A stretch of 64,000 bases of DNA from Lysobacter capsici (GTDB lineage: Bacteria; Pseudomonadota; Gammaproteobacteria; Xanthomonadales; Xanthomonadaceae). Positions within the stretch are counted from its first letter, which is position 1. The number at the start of each line of letters is the position of its first letter. The notes below the pieces were generated by a model. The model saw nothing but the letters and a program-made list of their open reading frames with translations, did no database searches and was not told the DNA's origin. The position numbers and the translations under genes are program-made. Location: contig NZ_CP076103.1 in the NCBI RefSeq assembly GCF_018732085.1, positions 2,294,001 through 2,358,000 on the forward strand. The letters are read 5' to 3'. This document shows, piece by piece, positions 53,151 through 62,334 of the stretch.

Positions 53151-53196
53151 TCTGCGTTTGGGCATCGCGATCAGGACGCCGCGATCGCGGCGCGGC

Positions 53197-53970
53197 TCAG
53201 TGGGACGATCTCACGATCGTGCACAGATAGCCCATGCCGCGCACCGCGCGCAGCGGCAGCGGCAACGGGCTCATCAGCGCGACTTTCTTGCGCAGTCGGT
53301 AGATCAGCATTTCCAGCCTGTGCGGATCGAAGTCGTAGACGTCGCTGGTCAGCGAACCGATCAGGCTGTCGTGCGAGACCGGATGCCCGCCCGCGCCGGT
53401 GTTGACCAAGCGCAGCAGCACGCTGCGTTCGGGCGCGCTCAAGTCGATCGACGCGCCGTCGGGCGTGCGCAGGGTCCAGCCGTCCAGCGCCAGTTCCCAT
53501 TCGGGCTGTCCGGCGCTGGCGCGCGCCGGCATCGCGCGCATGTGGTGTTGCAGGCTGTGCATCGCGGTGACGACCGCGGCGAGTCCGTCCAGGTCGACCG
53601 GCTTGGCGAAACAGGCGTCGGCGATCTCGTGGTACGAATCGGCCTCGCCGTGGCAGCCGGCCTGCGCGTCGAGCATGATGATGCCGATGTCGGAGTGCTG
53701 GCGCAGATGCAGCGCGACCGAGCGCGGATTGTCGTCGGGCAGGTCGCTGGCGATCACCGCGATGTCGCACGGCGCGGTCAGCAGGTTTCGGTACAGCGCG
53801 GTCGCGTTGGCGCATTCGACGATCGCGAACTGGCGCGTCTGCAGCGAATGCAGGATCTGCTGGCGAAGGTCCGGATCGCGCTCGACCACGGCGATGCGCC
53901 GGGCGTTGCGGTTGTCGGCGCCGGACGCGCTGCTGGAACTGTTGGCCTGAAACGCAGTGATTGCGGCCAT
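53197..53970 (-). CDS. Receiver-like winged-helix regulator with degenerate phosphorylation site
   Basis: A 257-residue regulator of OmpR/PhoB architecture. Residues 24-140 are a response-regulator fold: acidic pair Glu30 and Asp32, and Lys123 in DACFAKPV. The phosphoacceptor position before the SDLPDD loop reads Ala74 (with Asp76 two residues off register), and the usual Ser/Thr switch after IIML is Asp101. The C-terminal winged helix (about 155-250) has the LSAPERSVLLRLV and FDPHRLEMLIYRLRKKV recognition helix with the GMGYLC wing end. It probably binds DNA as an atypical regulator not needing phosphorylation. It lies upstream of the adhesin on the same strand, so the adhesin is a likely target (inference). 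Confidence 0.85.
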   Translation of the reverse strand: MAAITAFQANSSSSASGADNRNARRIAVVERDPDLRQQILHSLQTRQFAIVECANATALYRNLLTAPCDIAVIASDLPDDNPRSVALHLRQHSDIGIIMLDAQAGCHGEADSYHEIADACFAKPVDLDGLAAVVTAMHSLQHHMRAMPARASAGQPEWELALDGWTLRTPDGASIDLSAPERSVLLRLVNTGAGGHPVSHDSLIGSLTSDVYDFDPHRLEMLIYRLRKKVALMSPLPLPLRAVRGMGYLCTIVRSSH

Positions 53971-54040
53971 CCTGGTGTCCCCTGTTTTGATCGAACTACC
54001 AACTGTTTCTTATGTGGAAACAGTGCCGGTCGATGTCCAA

Positions 54041-54165
54041 TATCAGGTTACGGGCTCCCTCGAAATCTAATGTGACATAGATCGGGGTTTATACAAAGTA
54101 TTGAATTGATGGGGAAATAAGTCTCGATAATTAGATCGAGATAACAAAAATTATGTGCCTCGATG
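54041..54165. promoter_or_regulatory. AT-rich island with a palindrome upstream of the regulator
   Basis: About 125 bases of much lower G+C than the rest of the window. It contains a perfect palindrome TCTCGAT-AATTAG-ATCGAGA (54122-54141) and the AT-rich words TTTATACAAAGTATTGAATTGA and AACAAAAATTATG. It lies 70-195 bases upstream of the regulator ATG (minus strand) and downstream of the M3 peptidase. It is the probable promoter/operator region of the regulator, perhaps bound by a silencer of AT-rich DNA. Confidence 0.5.
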
Positions 54166-54180
54166 AGCCCTGAAACGCAG

Positions 54181-54215
54181 AAAAGGCCGCCCACCGGACA
54201 GGTGGACGGCCTTTT
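54181..54215 (-). terminator. Intrinsic terminator after the M3 peptidase gene
   Basis: AAAAGGCCGCCCACC-GGACA-GGTGGACGGCCTTTT: one mismatch in a 15-base stem. The minus-strand end is TTTTC, 34 bases from the peptidase stop. The symmetrical A/T runs let it work in both directions. Confidence 0.9.
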
Positions 54216-54248
54216 CGTGTTACTGCCGCGAGGGCGGGGCTGAATTAT

Positions 54249-56468
54249 TTATTCTTTCGAGCCCTTGGCCGGAGCGACCGGCGCGGTCAGGCCGCGGCGT
54301 TCGAGCAGCGGCTGGATCTGCGGATCGTGGCCGGAGAAGTCGCGGAACAGCTGCAGCGCGTCCTTGCTGCCGCCGCGCGAGAGCAGGGTGGCGCGGAAGC
54401 GGTCGCCGTTTTCGCGGGTCAGGCCGCCGTGCTGCTTGATCCATTCCACGGTATTGGCGTCGAGCACCTCGGACCAGATATAGGCGTAATAACCGGCCGC
54501 GTAGCCGCCCATGATGTGGCTGAAGTACGGGGTGCGGTAACGCGGCGGGACCGGCGGGTAGAAAATGCCGTCCTTCTTGAGCGAGGCGGTTTCGAACGCC
54601 ATCACGTCCTTGGGCGCCGGGACCTTGGAAATGTCGCCGATCTGGTGGTAGTTCTGGTCCAGCATCGCCGCGCCGAGATACTCGGTGGTGGTGAAGCCCT
54701 GGTTGAACTTGGACGCGGCCAGGACCTTGTCCAGCAGTTCCTTGGGCATCGCCTCGCCGGTCTGGTAGTGCTTGGCGTAGTTGGCCAGCACCGACGGCCA
54801 GTCGGCCCACATCTCGTTGACCTGCGAGGGGAACTCGACGAAGTCGCGCGGCACGCTGGTGCCCGAGAAGTAGGGGTACTTCACGTTCGAGAACATGCCG
54901 TGCAGGGCATGGCCGAACTCATGGAACATGGTGGTGACCTCGTCCCAGGTCATCAGCGTCGGCTTGCCGGCCGGCGGCTTGGGGATGTTGAGGTGGTTGG
55001 CCACGACCGGGAGGGTGCCGAACAGTTCGGACTGGTCGACGTAGGAGTTCATCCACGCGCCGCCGCGCTTGGAATCGCGCGCGTACATGTCGGCGATGAA
55101 GATCGCCAGCTGCTTGCCGTTGGCGTCGAACACGTCGTAGGCGGTGACGTCGTCGCGGTACAGCGGCAGGTCGGTGCGCTGCTTGAACTTCAGGCCGTAC
55201 AGCTGGCCGGCGGCGTAGAACACGCCGTTCTCGAGCACGTTCTTCATTTCGAAGTAGGGCTTGAGCTGGGCTTCGTCGAACGCGAACTTCTCCTTGCGCA
55301 CCTTCTCGGCGTAGAACGCCCAGTCCCACGGCTCGAGCTGGAAGCTCTTCTCGCCCTTGGCGGCCTGTTCCTTGTCGATCATCGCCTGCAGGTCGGCCGC
55401 TTCGCGCTTGGCGTTGGCGACCGCGGCCGGGGCGAGCTGACCGAGCATGTGGTTGACCGCTTCGGGGGTCTTGGCGGTTTCGTCGTCGAGCACGAACGCG
55501 GCGTAGTTCGGGAAGCCCATCATCTTGGCGCGCTCGGCGCGCAGGGCGACGACCTTGGACACGATCGCGGTGTTGTCGTACGCGTTGCCGCGGCTGCCGC
55601 GCGCGACCGAGGTCTTGTGCAGCTTCTCGCGCAGGGCGCGGTTGGTCAGGTCGGTTTCCGGCGGCTGGCCGGTGGTGTTGAGCAGGGTCAGCAGGTACTT
55701 GCCTTCGAGCTTGCGCGCCTTGGCCGCTTCGGCGGCGGCGGCGATGCGCTCGTCGGACAGGCCGGCCAGCTCTTCCTTGGTGTCGACCACGATCGCCGAA
55801 TCCTTGACCTCGGCCAGCACGTTCTTGCTGAACTTCGCGCCCAGTTCGGCCAGTTCGGAGTTGATCGCCTTGACCCGGGTCTTCTGCGCTTCGGTCAGGT
55901 TGGCGCCGGCGCGGACGAAGTCGGCGTGGTAGCGCTCGATCAGGCGCACGCCCTCGGCGTCCAGGCCCAGCGTGTCGCGCTTTTCGTACAGCGCCTTGAT
56001 CCGCGCGAACAGCTTCGGGTTGAGCGAGATCGCATCGCGGTGCGCCGACAGCTTGGGCGCGTATTCCTGCTGCAGGTTCTCGCGGGTCGGGTTGGTGTCG
56101 GTGCCGGTCAGGTTGAAGAAAGTAGAGACCGAACGGCTGAGGATCTGGCCCGAACGCTCCATCGCGACGATGGTGTTGTCGAAGCTCGGCGCTTCGGGGT
56201 TGTTGGCGATCGCGTCGATTTCCTTGATCTGGTCGGCCATGCCGCGATCGAAGGCCGGGGCGAAGTCGCTGTCCTTGATCTTGTCGAACTGCGGGAACTG
56301 CAGCGGCAGCGGGCTTTGCTGGAAGAACGGGTTCGAAGTCGATGGGGCGTTGGTCACGGCTTTATCGGTCTTGGCGGCTTGGGGAGCCTGGGCCTGGGCA
56401 TTGTGGGCCAGGCCGGGAACGGTGGCGATCAGGGCCACGGCCAGCGCCAGCGCGAGCGGATGCTTCAT
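54249..56468 (-). CDS. M3-family peptidyl-dipeptidase (Dcp-like), exported
   Basis: A 739-residue zinc metallopeptidase. A signal peptide (MKHPLALALAVALIATVPGL, cleavage near AHNAQA) predicts export. HEFGH at residues 516-520 (in TMFHEFGHALHGMF) gives two His ligands and the catalytic Glu, and EMWADWPSVL about 25 residues later gives the third zinc ligand region. NQGFTTTEYLGAAMLD, HIMGGYAAGYYAYIWSEVLDAN and the FRDFSGHDP end are conserved in the Dcp/oligopeptidase A group. Dcp removes C-terminal dipeptides. Exported Dcp-like enzymes are frequent in Xanthomonadaceae. ATG 56468 is preferred over an in-frame TTG at 56486. Confidence 0.92.
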   Translation of the reverse strand: MKHPLALALAVALIATVPGLAHNAQAQAPQAAKTDKAVTNAPSTSNPFFQQSPLPLQFPQFDKIKDSDFAPAFDRGMADQIKEIDAIANNPEAPSFDNTIVAMERSGQILSRSVSTFFNLTGTDTNPTRENLQQEYAPKLSAHRDAISLNPKLFARIKALYEKRDTLGLDAEGVRLIERYHADFVRAGANLTEAQKTRVKAINSELAELGAKFSKNVLAEVKDSAIVVDTKEELAGLSDERIAAAAEAAKARKLEGKYLLTLLNTTGQPPETDLTNRALREKLHKTSVARGSRGNAYDNTAIVSKVVALRAERAKMMGFPNYAAFVLDDETAKTPEAVNHMLGQLAPAAVANAKREAADLQAMIDKEQAAKGEKSFQLEPWDWAFYAEKVRKEKFAFDEAQLKPYFEMKNVLENGVFYAAGQLYGLKFKQRTDLPLYRDDVTAYDVFDANGKQLAIFIADMYARDSKRGGAWMNSYVDQSELFGTLPVVANHLNIPKPPAGKPTLMTWDEVTTMFHEFGHALHGMFSNVKYPYFSGTSVPRDFVEFPSQVNEMWADWPSVLANYAKHYQTGEAMPKELLDKVLAASKFNQGFTTTEYLGAAMLDQNYHQIGDISKVPAPKDVMAFETASLKKDGIFYPPVPPRYRTPYFSHIMGGYAAGYYAYIWSEVLDANTVEWIKQHGGLTRENGDRFRATLLSRGGSKDALQLFRDFSGHDPQIQPLLERRGLTAPVAPAKGSKE

Positions 56469-56719
56469 CGGTACGAACCTCGTCAAAAGGAATCCCGAAG
56501 CCTACCCGATGGGGCCGTGGCCAGCCCATGACGAAAGGCATGGGCCGGCGAAACCCGCGTTCGGCAGGGGCTCGCGGCCCGACGCGCCGGCCGGATGTGC
56601 GTGGACCGGGGCATGACCATTCACCCACGGATACGCCGCCGCGACCGGTTTACACTCCGGCGACCTTCACCCGGGGAGCGGGCGATGCGGACTCCTCACG
56701 GTCCATCAGGGAAGTGCTC

Positions 56720-57103
56720 ATGACCACGCCGACCGCGCGCGCCTTCGTGCCGATGCTTCACGTCGCCAGCGTGCCGCGGGCGATCGCGTTCTATGCGGCG
56801 CTGGATTTCCGCGCGACCGACCTGCATCAGCCACCCGGCCGCGACGACCCGACCTGGGCGTGGATGCAAAGCCCCGGCGGCGCCGAATTCATGCTGGTCC
56901 AGGCCGACGCGCCGATCGACGACGGCGTCCAGGGCGTGCTGTTCTACGTCTATTGCGACGACGTGGTGGCGATGCGCGAGCGCGTGCTCGCCGCCGGCCT
57001 GGCCGCCGGCGAATTGACCTATCCGTTCTACCGTCCCAACGGCGAATTCCGCCTCAGCGATCCGGACGGTTACGTCCTGATGGTCACACACGCCGGCGAT
57101 TGA
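56720..57103 (+). CDS. VOC (glyoxalase-like) family protein
   Basis: A 127-residue single-domain protein of the vicinal oxygen chelate superfamily: ARAFVPMLHVASVPRAIAFYAALDF at the start (first beta-alpha-beta unit, with the metal-ligand region), PGGAEFMLVQADAPI, and the C-terminal FRLSDPDGYVLMVTH. Many such proteins act as bleomycin-type binding proteins, lyases or dioxygenases; the role of this one is open. AGGGAAG lies before the ATG. The next gene follows after 49 bases on the same strand. Confidence 0.85.
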   Translation: MTTPTARAFVPMLHVASVPRAIAFYAALDFRATDLHQPPGRDDPTWAWMQSPGGAEFMLVQADAPIDDGVQGVLFYVYCDDVVAMRERVLAAGLAAGELTYPFYRPNGEFRLSDPDGYVLMVTHAGD

Positions 57104-57152
57104 CCGTCTGCTCTCAAACCCATTCCTCTATCCGACACCGGAGCCGCACCCG

Positions 57153-59219
57153 ATGAAATCCCCGCGTCCGCAGTCCGTTACCCGTTTCGCGCTCGCGCTG
57201 TGCCTGGTTCCCGGCCTGTCGGTGGCCTTCGCCACGACCGCGCTGGCGGCGCAGACCACGCGTTACCTCGCCCTGGTCGACGGCGGCAAGCAGGCCGGTC
57301 AGCAGGTCGTGACCCGCGCCGACGACGGCACCACCACGGTCGAGTTCGTGTTCAAGGACAACGGCCGCGGGCCCGAGCTCAAGGAAACCTACACCCTGGC
57401 CGACGACGGCACCTACCGCACGTACGCGGTGCAGGGCACCTCGACCTTCGGCGCCAAGGTCGACGAAAGCTTCCAGCGCAACGGCGATCAGGTCAGCTGG
57501 AAATCCAAGTCGGACTCGGGCCAGACCACGGTGCCGGGCGTTGGCCTGTACGCGCCGCTGGGCGGCACGCCGGCCGGGATCTCGGTCGCGCTCGGCGCGC
57601 TGGCCAAGCACGACGGCAAGCTGCCGTTGCTGCCCAACGGCACGCTGAGTTCGAGCAAGCTCGGCGAAGCGAAGGTAACGCGCGACGGCAAGACCCAGAC
57701 CGTGCAGCTGCTGGCGCTGACCGGGCAGGGTTTCACCCCGAATTTCGTCTGGGCCACCAGCGACGCGCAGCCGCGCCTGTTCGCCTTCATCTTCCCGGGC
57801 TATCTGCAGTTGATCGAGGAAGGCTGGCAGGCCAACGCCGCGGCCCTGGAAACCCAGCAGAAAGCCGCCGAAGGCAAGTTGCTGGTCGACCTGCGCAAGA
57901 AGCTCGGTCACCGTTTCGCCGGCACCACGGTGCTGCGCGACGTGCGCGTGTTCGACAGCGAACACGCCACCCTGGGCGCGGCCACCGACGTGGTGATCGC
58001 CGACGGCAAGATCGTTTCGGTCGGCAAGGCCGATCCCAAGCTCAAGGCCGACCGCGTCGTCGACGGCGGCGGCAAGGTGCTGATGCCGGGCCTGTTCGAC
58101 ATGCACGGGCACGTGTCGCGCTGGGACGGCGGCCTCAACATCGCCGCGGGCGTCACCACCGTGCGCGACATGGGCAACGACAACGCGACCTTGCAGCAGA
58201 TGATCGGCGAAATCGAAGACGGCACGCTGATGTCGCCGGGCGTGGTGCCGGCCGGTTTCATCGAAGGCGAGAGCCAGTTCTCGGCGCGCAACGGCTTCGT
58301 GATCAAGAACCTCGACGAAGCCAAGAAGGCGGTCGACTGGTATTCCGAACACGGTTACCCGCAGATCAAGATCTACAACTCGTTCCCGAAGGCGGTGCTG
58401 CGCGACACCGTCGCCTACGCGCACAGTAAGGGCATGCGGGTCAGCGGCCACGTGCCTGCGTTCCTGCGCGCGCAGGACGTGATCGACCAGGGTTTCGACG
58501 AGATCCAGCACATCAATCAGCTGATGCTGAATTTCTTCGTCGACGACAAGACCGATACGCGCACCTTGCAGCGGTTCTACCTGGTCGCCGACAAGACCGC
58601 GGACCTGGATTTCGATTCCAAGCCGGTGCAGGACTTCATCGCGACTTTGGCCAAGAAGCAGATCGCGATCGATCCGACCCTGGCGACGTTCGAGTTCCTG
58701 CATCAGCGCGACGGCGAGCTGTCGCCGATCGTGGCCGGCATCGAGGACCATCTGCCGCCGGACGTGCAGCGCGGCCGCCGCTCGGCCGAGATGAACATCC
58801 CCGACGACGCCACCGCGGCGCGCTACACCAAGTCCTACGACAAGCTGGTCGAGTTCGTCGGCCGCGCCTACAAGGCCGGCGTGCCGCTGCTCGCCGGCAC
58901 CGACGAAATCCCGGGCTTCACCCTGCAGCACGAACTGGCCTTGTACGTGCGCGCCGGCCTGACCCCGGCGCAGGCCTTGCAGGTCGCGACCTGGAACGCG
59001 GCGAAGGTCGCGCGCGTGCTCGACAACCGCGGCTCGGTGACGGTGGGCAAGCGCTCGGACCTGATCCTGATCGACGGCGACCCGACCCGGGACATCGGCG
59101 ACATCCGCAAGGTCTCGCTGGTGTTGCGCGGCGATACTGCGTACTACCCGAGCGAGGTGCATGAAGCGCTCGGGGTGAAGCCGTTCGCGGCGGCGGCGAA
59201 GGTGACGGTCGCTGAATAA
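57153..59219 (+). CDS. Exported amidohydrolase family protein
   Basis: A 688-residue metal-dependent hydrolase. The signal peptide ends near AFATTALAAQ. Residues about 35-265 form an unusual N-terminal domain (beta-rich). The TIM-barrel hydrolase starts at TVLRDVRVFDSEHATLG; HGH at 318-320 gives the first two metal ligands (MPGLFDMHGHVSR), GHVPAFLRAQD and EIQHINQLML provide later His ligands, and LLAGTDEIPG the catalytic Asp. SVTVGKRSDLILIDGDPTRDI closes the composite domain. Probably acts on dipeptides or other amide-bearing molecules, as imidazolonepropionase/prolidase-like members do. It is just upstream of a TonB receptor but separated by a 389-base gap. Confidence 0.88.
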   Translation: MKSPRPQSVTRFALALCLVPGLSVAFATTALAAQTTRYLALVDGGKQAGQQVVTRADDGTTTVEFVFKDNGRGPELKETYTLADDGTYRTYAVQGTSTFGAKVDESFQRNGDQVSWKSKSDSGQTTVPGVGLYAPLGGTPAGISVALGALAKHDGKLPLLPNGTLSSSKLGEAKVTRDGKTQTVQLLALTGQGFTPNFVWATSDAQPRLFAFIFPGYLQLIEEGWQANAAALETQQKAAEGKLLVDLRKKLGHRFAGTTVLRDVRVFDSEHATLGAATDVVIADGKIVSVGKADPKLKADRVVDGGGKVLMPGLFDMHGHVSRWDGGLNIAAGVTTVRDMGNDNATLQQMIGEIEDGTLMSPGVVPAGFIEGESQFSARNGFVIKNLDEAKKAVDWYSEHGYPQIKIYNSFPKAVLRDTVAYAHSKGMRVSGHVPAFLRAQDVIDQGFDEIQHINQLMLNFFVDDKTDTRTLQRFYLVADKTADLDFDSKPVQDFIATLAKKQIAIDPTLATFEFLHQRDGELSPIVAGIEDHLPPDVQRGRRSAEMNIPDDATAARYTKSYDKLVEFVGRAYKAGVPLLAGTDEIPGFTLQHELALYVRAGLTPAQALQVATWNAAKVARVLDNRGSVTVGKRSDLILIDGDPTRDIGDIRKVSLVLRGDTAYYPSEVHEALGVKPFAAAAKVTVAE

Positions 59220-59608
59220 CTTTCGCTAATCAGATGGAAGAGCCCCTCTCCCGCTTGCGGGAGAGGGGTTGGGGTGAGGGAGGGACGAGGACGCAGCTCG
59301 AACCGGCTCGCGGGCCCTCACCCCGGCCCTCTCCCGCAAGCGGGAGAGGGAGAGGAGGGTTGCGAAAGTAAATGGTCGGGAGCGGGAGCTTGTGCTTCAC
59401 CCACCCATTCGAGCACCGACTCTTTAATGATTTGGTAACATTCGCCGGTCAATGAGCCGACCACGGCGCGGGCAGCTCCGCGCCAGAACCGCCAAGGGGC
59501 GGTCCGATCGCCCATCGCCGTCAGCCCATGCCCGAGGGGAGCATGACGCCGCGGCGGTTTCCCAAGCACTGGCGCCCCACGCGCCGCGTCCACCGAGAAA
59601 CCCCGACC
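59220..59608. repeat. Intergenic family-D inverted pair
   Basis: After the amidohydrolase stop, 59243-59280 and 59315-59355 are inverted copies of CCCTCTCCCGCTTGCGGGAGAGGG-type elements flanking GGGGTGAGGG/CCCTCACCCC. Either may stop transcription. From 59360 to 59608 the sequence is unique with an AT-richer stretch TTTAATGATTTGGTAACATTC (59422-59442), a plausible promoter area for the TonB receptor. No gene. Confidence 0.75.
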
Positions 59609-61915
59609 ATGTCCCAGCACGCCCGTGCTCCCCGTCGTCTTGCCCCGCGCAGCCACGTTCTCGCGCTCGCCATCGGCCTGACCCTCGTTTCCACCGCAGC
59701 GTTCGCCCAGGACACGACGGCCGCCGCGCCGGCCGCGCCCGCCGAAGGCGAAGCCAAGACCCTCGACGCGCTGATGGTGACCGCCCAGCGCAAGGTCGAA
59801 CGCGCCAAGGACGTGCCCGTCGCGCTCACCACCGTCGATCGCGAAAAGCTGCACGTGCTCGGCTCCGGCGGCGGCGATATCCGCTTCCTGTCCGGCCGCC
59901 TGCCGAGCCTCAACATCGAGTCCTCGTTCGGCCGCGCCTTCCCGCGTTTCTACATTCGCGGCCTGGGCAACACCGACTTCGACTTGAACGCCTCGCAGCC
60001 GGTGTCGCTGGTGTACGACGACATCGTGCTCGAAAACCCGCTGCTCAAGGGCTTCCCGGTGTTCGACCTGGAGAACGTCGAACTGCTGCGCGGCCCGCAG
60101 GGCACGCTGTTCGGCCGCAACACCCCGGCCGGCGTGGTCAAGTTCGAATCGGCCAAGCCGACCCGCGAACTGGAAGGCTACGGCCAGATTTCCTACGGCA
60201 CCTACGGCACCACCAACTTCGAAGGCGCGGTCAGCGGCCCGCTCGGCCCGAACTGGTCGGCGCGCGCTTCGGCGATGTACCAGCGCCGCGACGACTGGGT
60301 CGACAACACCAACCCGAACGCGCGCACCAATCCCAAGCTCGAAGGCTACGACGAGTCGGCCGCGCGCCTGCAGTTGCAGTACGACGGCAGCGACACCTTC
60401 CACGCCTTGTTCAACCTCCACGCGCGCCACCTCAACGGCACCGCGCGCCTGTTCCGGGCGATGCTGTTCAAGAAGGGCACGAATGATCTGGTCGACGGCT
60501 TCGACGTCGACAAGGTCGGCATCGACGGACGCAACTTCCAGAAGCTCGACACCTGGGGCGCGAGCGCGCGCCTGAGCTGGGACCTGTCGAACGATCTGAC
60601 CCTGTACTCGATCACCGGTTACGAAACCGCCGATTCGCTCAGCCGCGGCGACATCGACGGCGGCGTCGGCGCGATGTTCCTGCCCGGCGGCAGCACCCCG
60701 GCCGGCATTCCGTTCACCGCCGAATCGGCCGACGGTCTGCCCGACCATCGCCAGATCACCCAGGAATTCCGCCTGGAATCGAACTACAGCGGCCCGCTGA
60801 ACTGGCAGGCCGGCCTGTTCTATTTCGACGAAGACATCACCGTCGACAGCCTCAACTACGACACCCTGGCCGGCGGCATCCAGGCCGGTCACGCCCAGCA
60901 GAAGCAGCGCAACAAGGCCTGGGCGGCGTTCGGTTCGCTCGAATACGCGGTCACCGACCGCTTCAAGCTGCGCGGCGGCCTGCGCTACACCCAGGATAAG
61001 AAGGACTTCAGCGCCAGCGTGCTGCAGAGCGCGCCGTTCGGCGCGCCGGTGTCGGGCCCGTTCAAGGTCAACACCGATGTCGACGACGTCAGCTGGGATA
61101 TCAGCGGCGTGTTCCAGGCCACCGACGACATCAACCTGTACGCCCGCGTCGCCAAGGGCTTCCGCGCGCCCAGCATCCAGGGCCGCCTGCTGTTCCAGGT
61201 GCCGCCGCAGCCGTCGGTCGCCGACGCCGAGAAGGTGATCTCCTACGAAGCCGGCCTCAAGGCCGACCTGTGGGACAAGCGCGCGCGCCTGGGCTTCGCG
61301 CTGTTCCGTTACAACGTCGACAACCAGCAGCTCAACGCGGTCGGCGGCGCGCTCAACCAGACCATCCTGGTCAACGCCGACAAGACCCTGGGCCAGGGCT
61401 TCGAAGTCGACCTCGACGCCTACCTGACCGACAACCTGATGGTCACCTTCGGCGCCAGCTACAACGACACCGAAATCCAGGACGCCAACCTGTTCGTCGC
61501 GCCCTGCGGCGGCGGCTGCACCGTGACCGACCCGACCGTGGTCCGCAACGGCGTGACCCTGGCGGCGATCGACGGCAACCCGTTGCCGCAGGCGCCCAAG
61601 TGGGTCTACAACGTCACCGCGCGCTACACCCTGCCGCTGGCCAACGGCAACGAGTTCTACGTCTACACCGACTGGGCCTATCGTAGCGGCGTCAACTTCT
61701 TCCTGTACGAATCGAAGGAATTCCGCGGCAAGCCCTTGCTCGAAGGCGGCCTGCGCGTGGGTTACACCTGGGACAACGGCCGCTACGACGTGGCGCTGTA
61801 CGGCCGCAACATCCTCGACGAAGTGCGCGCGGTCGGCGGCATCGACTTCAACAACCTGGTCGGCTTCGTCAACGACCCGCGCATCGTGGGTGCGGAGTTC
61901 AAGGCCTCGTTCTGA
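59609..61915 (+). CDS. TonB-dependent outer-membrane receptor
   Basis: A 768-residue outer-membrane channel. Signal peptide: SHVLALAIGLTLVSTAAFAQ. A TonB-box-like KTLDALMVTAQRKVE (around residue 50) starts the plug (VPVALTTVDREKLHVLG, NIESSFGRAFPRFYIRGLGN, VELLRGPQGTLFGRNTPAGVV). The barrel follows, with the C-terminal strand ending VGAEFKASF (terminal Phe, as for Bam recognition). The ligand could be a siderophore or other large molecule; no siderophore cluster is present. The ATG at 59609 starts directly before the signal, although an upstream in-frame start at 59528 exists. Confidence 0.93.
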   Translation: MSQHARAPRRLAPRSHVLALAIGLTLVSTAAFAQDTTAAAPAAPAEGEAKTLDALMVTAQRKVERAKDVPVALTTVDREKLHVLGSGGGDIRFLSGRLPSLNIESSFGRAFPRFYIRGLGNTDFDLNASQPVSLVYDDIVLENPLLKGFPVFDLENVELLRGPQGTLFGRNTPAGVVKFESAKPTRELEGYGQISYGTYGTTNFEGAVSGPLGPNWSARASAMYQRRDDWVDNTNPNARTNPKLEGYDESAARLQLQYDGSDTFHALFNLHARHLNGTARLFRAMLFKKGTNDLVDGFDVDKVGIDGRNFQKLDTWGASARLSWDLSNDLTLYSITGYETADSLSRGDIDGGVGAMFLPGGSTPAGIPFTAESADGLPDHRQITQEFRLESNYSGPLNWQAGLFYFDEDITVDSLNYDTLAGGIQAGHAQQKQRNKAWAAFGSLEYAVTDRFKLRGGLRYTQDKKDFSASVLQSAPFGAPVSGPFKVNTDVDDVSWDISGVFQATDDINLYARVAKGFRAPSIQGRLLFQVPPQPSVADAEKVISYEAGLKADLWDKRARLGFALFRYNVDNQQLNAVGGALNQTILVNADKTLGQGFEVDLDAYLTDNLMVTFGASYNDTEIQDANLFVAPCGGGCTVTDPTVVRNGVTLAAIDGNPLPQAPKWVYNVTARYTLPLANGNEFYVYTDWAYRSGVNFFLYESKEFRGKPLLEGGLRVGYTWDNGRYDVALYGRNILDEVRAVGGIDFNNLVGFVNDPRIVGAEFKASF

Positions 61916-61941
61916 TGGCTGCCGGCTTCACCTGATCTGAG

Positions 61942-61970
61942 AAAAGGCCCGCCCAGTGCGGGCCTTTTTT
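61942..61970 (+). terminator. Intrinsic terminator after the TonB receptor gene
   Basis: AAAAGGCCCGC-CCAGT-GCGGGCCTTTTTT: an 11-base stem followed by six T, 26 bases after the stop. Confidence 0.94.
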
Positions 61971-62334
61971 CTGGTCCATGCGGTGAGGTCTCGGGCTTTT
62001 TCCTGATCGATGCACCCAGGTCTCGGGCTTTTTCCTGTTCGATGCACCGAGGTCTTTTGTGGGAGGGCCTTCAGGCCCGATGCTCTTCGCTCAGGTCGCC
62101 AAGGTCTGAACGAAAGGCATCGGGCCTGAAGGCCCTCCCACAAGAGGCCTCGCAAGCGCGCCGCGCCGGCTGCAATGCCATGACCGTCTCCCTTCGCGGC
62201 GAATTGCCGTCACTTCGCCAAACCGTGATCGATGCGGACATCTGCGCATGCGCCGCCGGACAACCCGCGCGGCGGCCGGACAAGGCCGCGCCGACGCGCT
62301 ATCGTGCGCCCAACCCACATCCGAGCGCCGTCTC
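61971..62334. repeat. Intergenic family-C inverted pair and short direct repeats
   Basis: Three imperfect copies of GAGGTCTCGGGCTTTTTCCTG-type words lie at about 61984-62045. They are followed by an inverted family-C pair at 62049-62151 (GGGAGGGCCTTCAGGCCCGA and its reverse complement). The rest leads into the glutathione peroxidase gene. No other gene is seen. Confidence 0.75.

Noticed and set aside
59528..59608. Earlier in-frame start of the TonB receptor
   Set aside because: It would place 27 hydrophilic residues before the signal peptide; ATG 59609 gives a normal signal.
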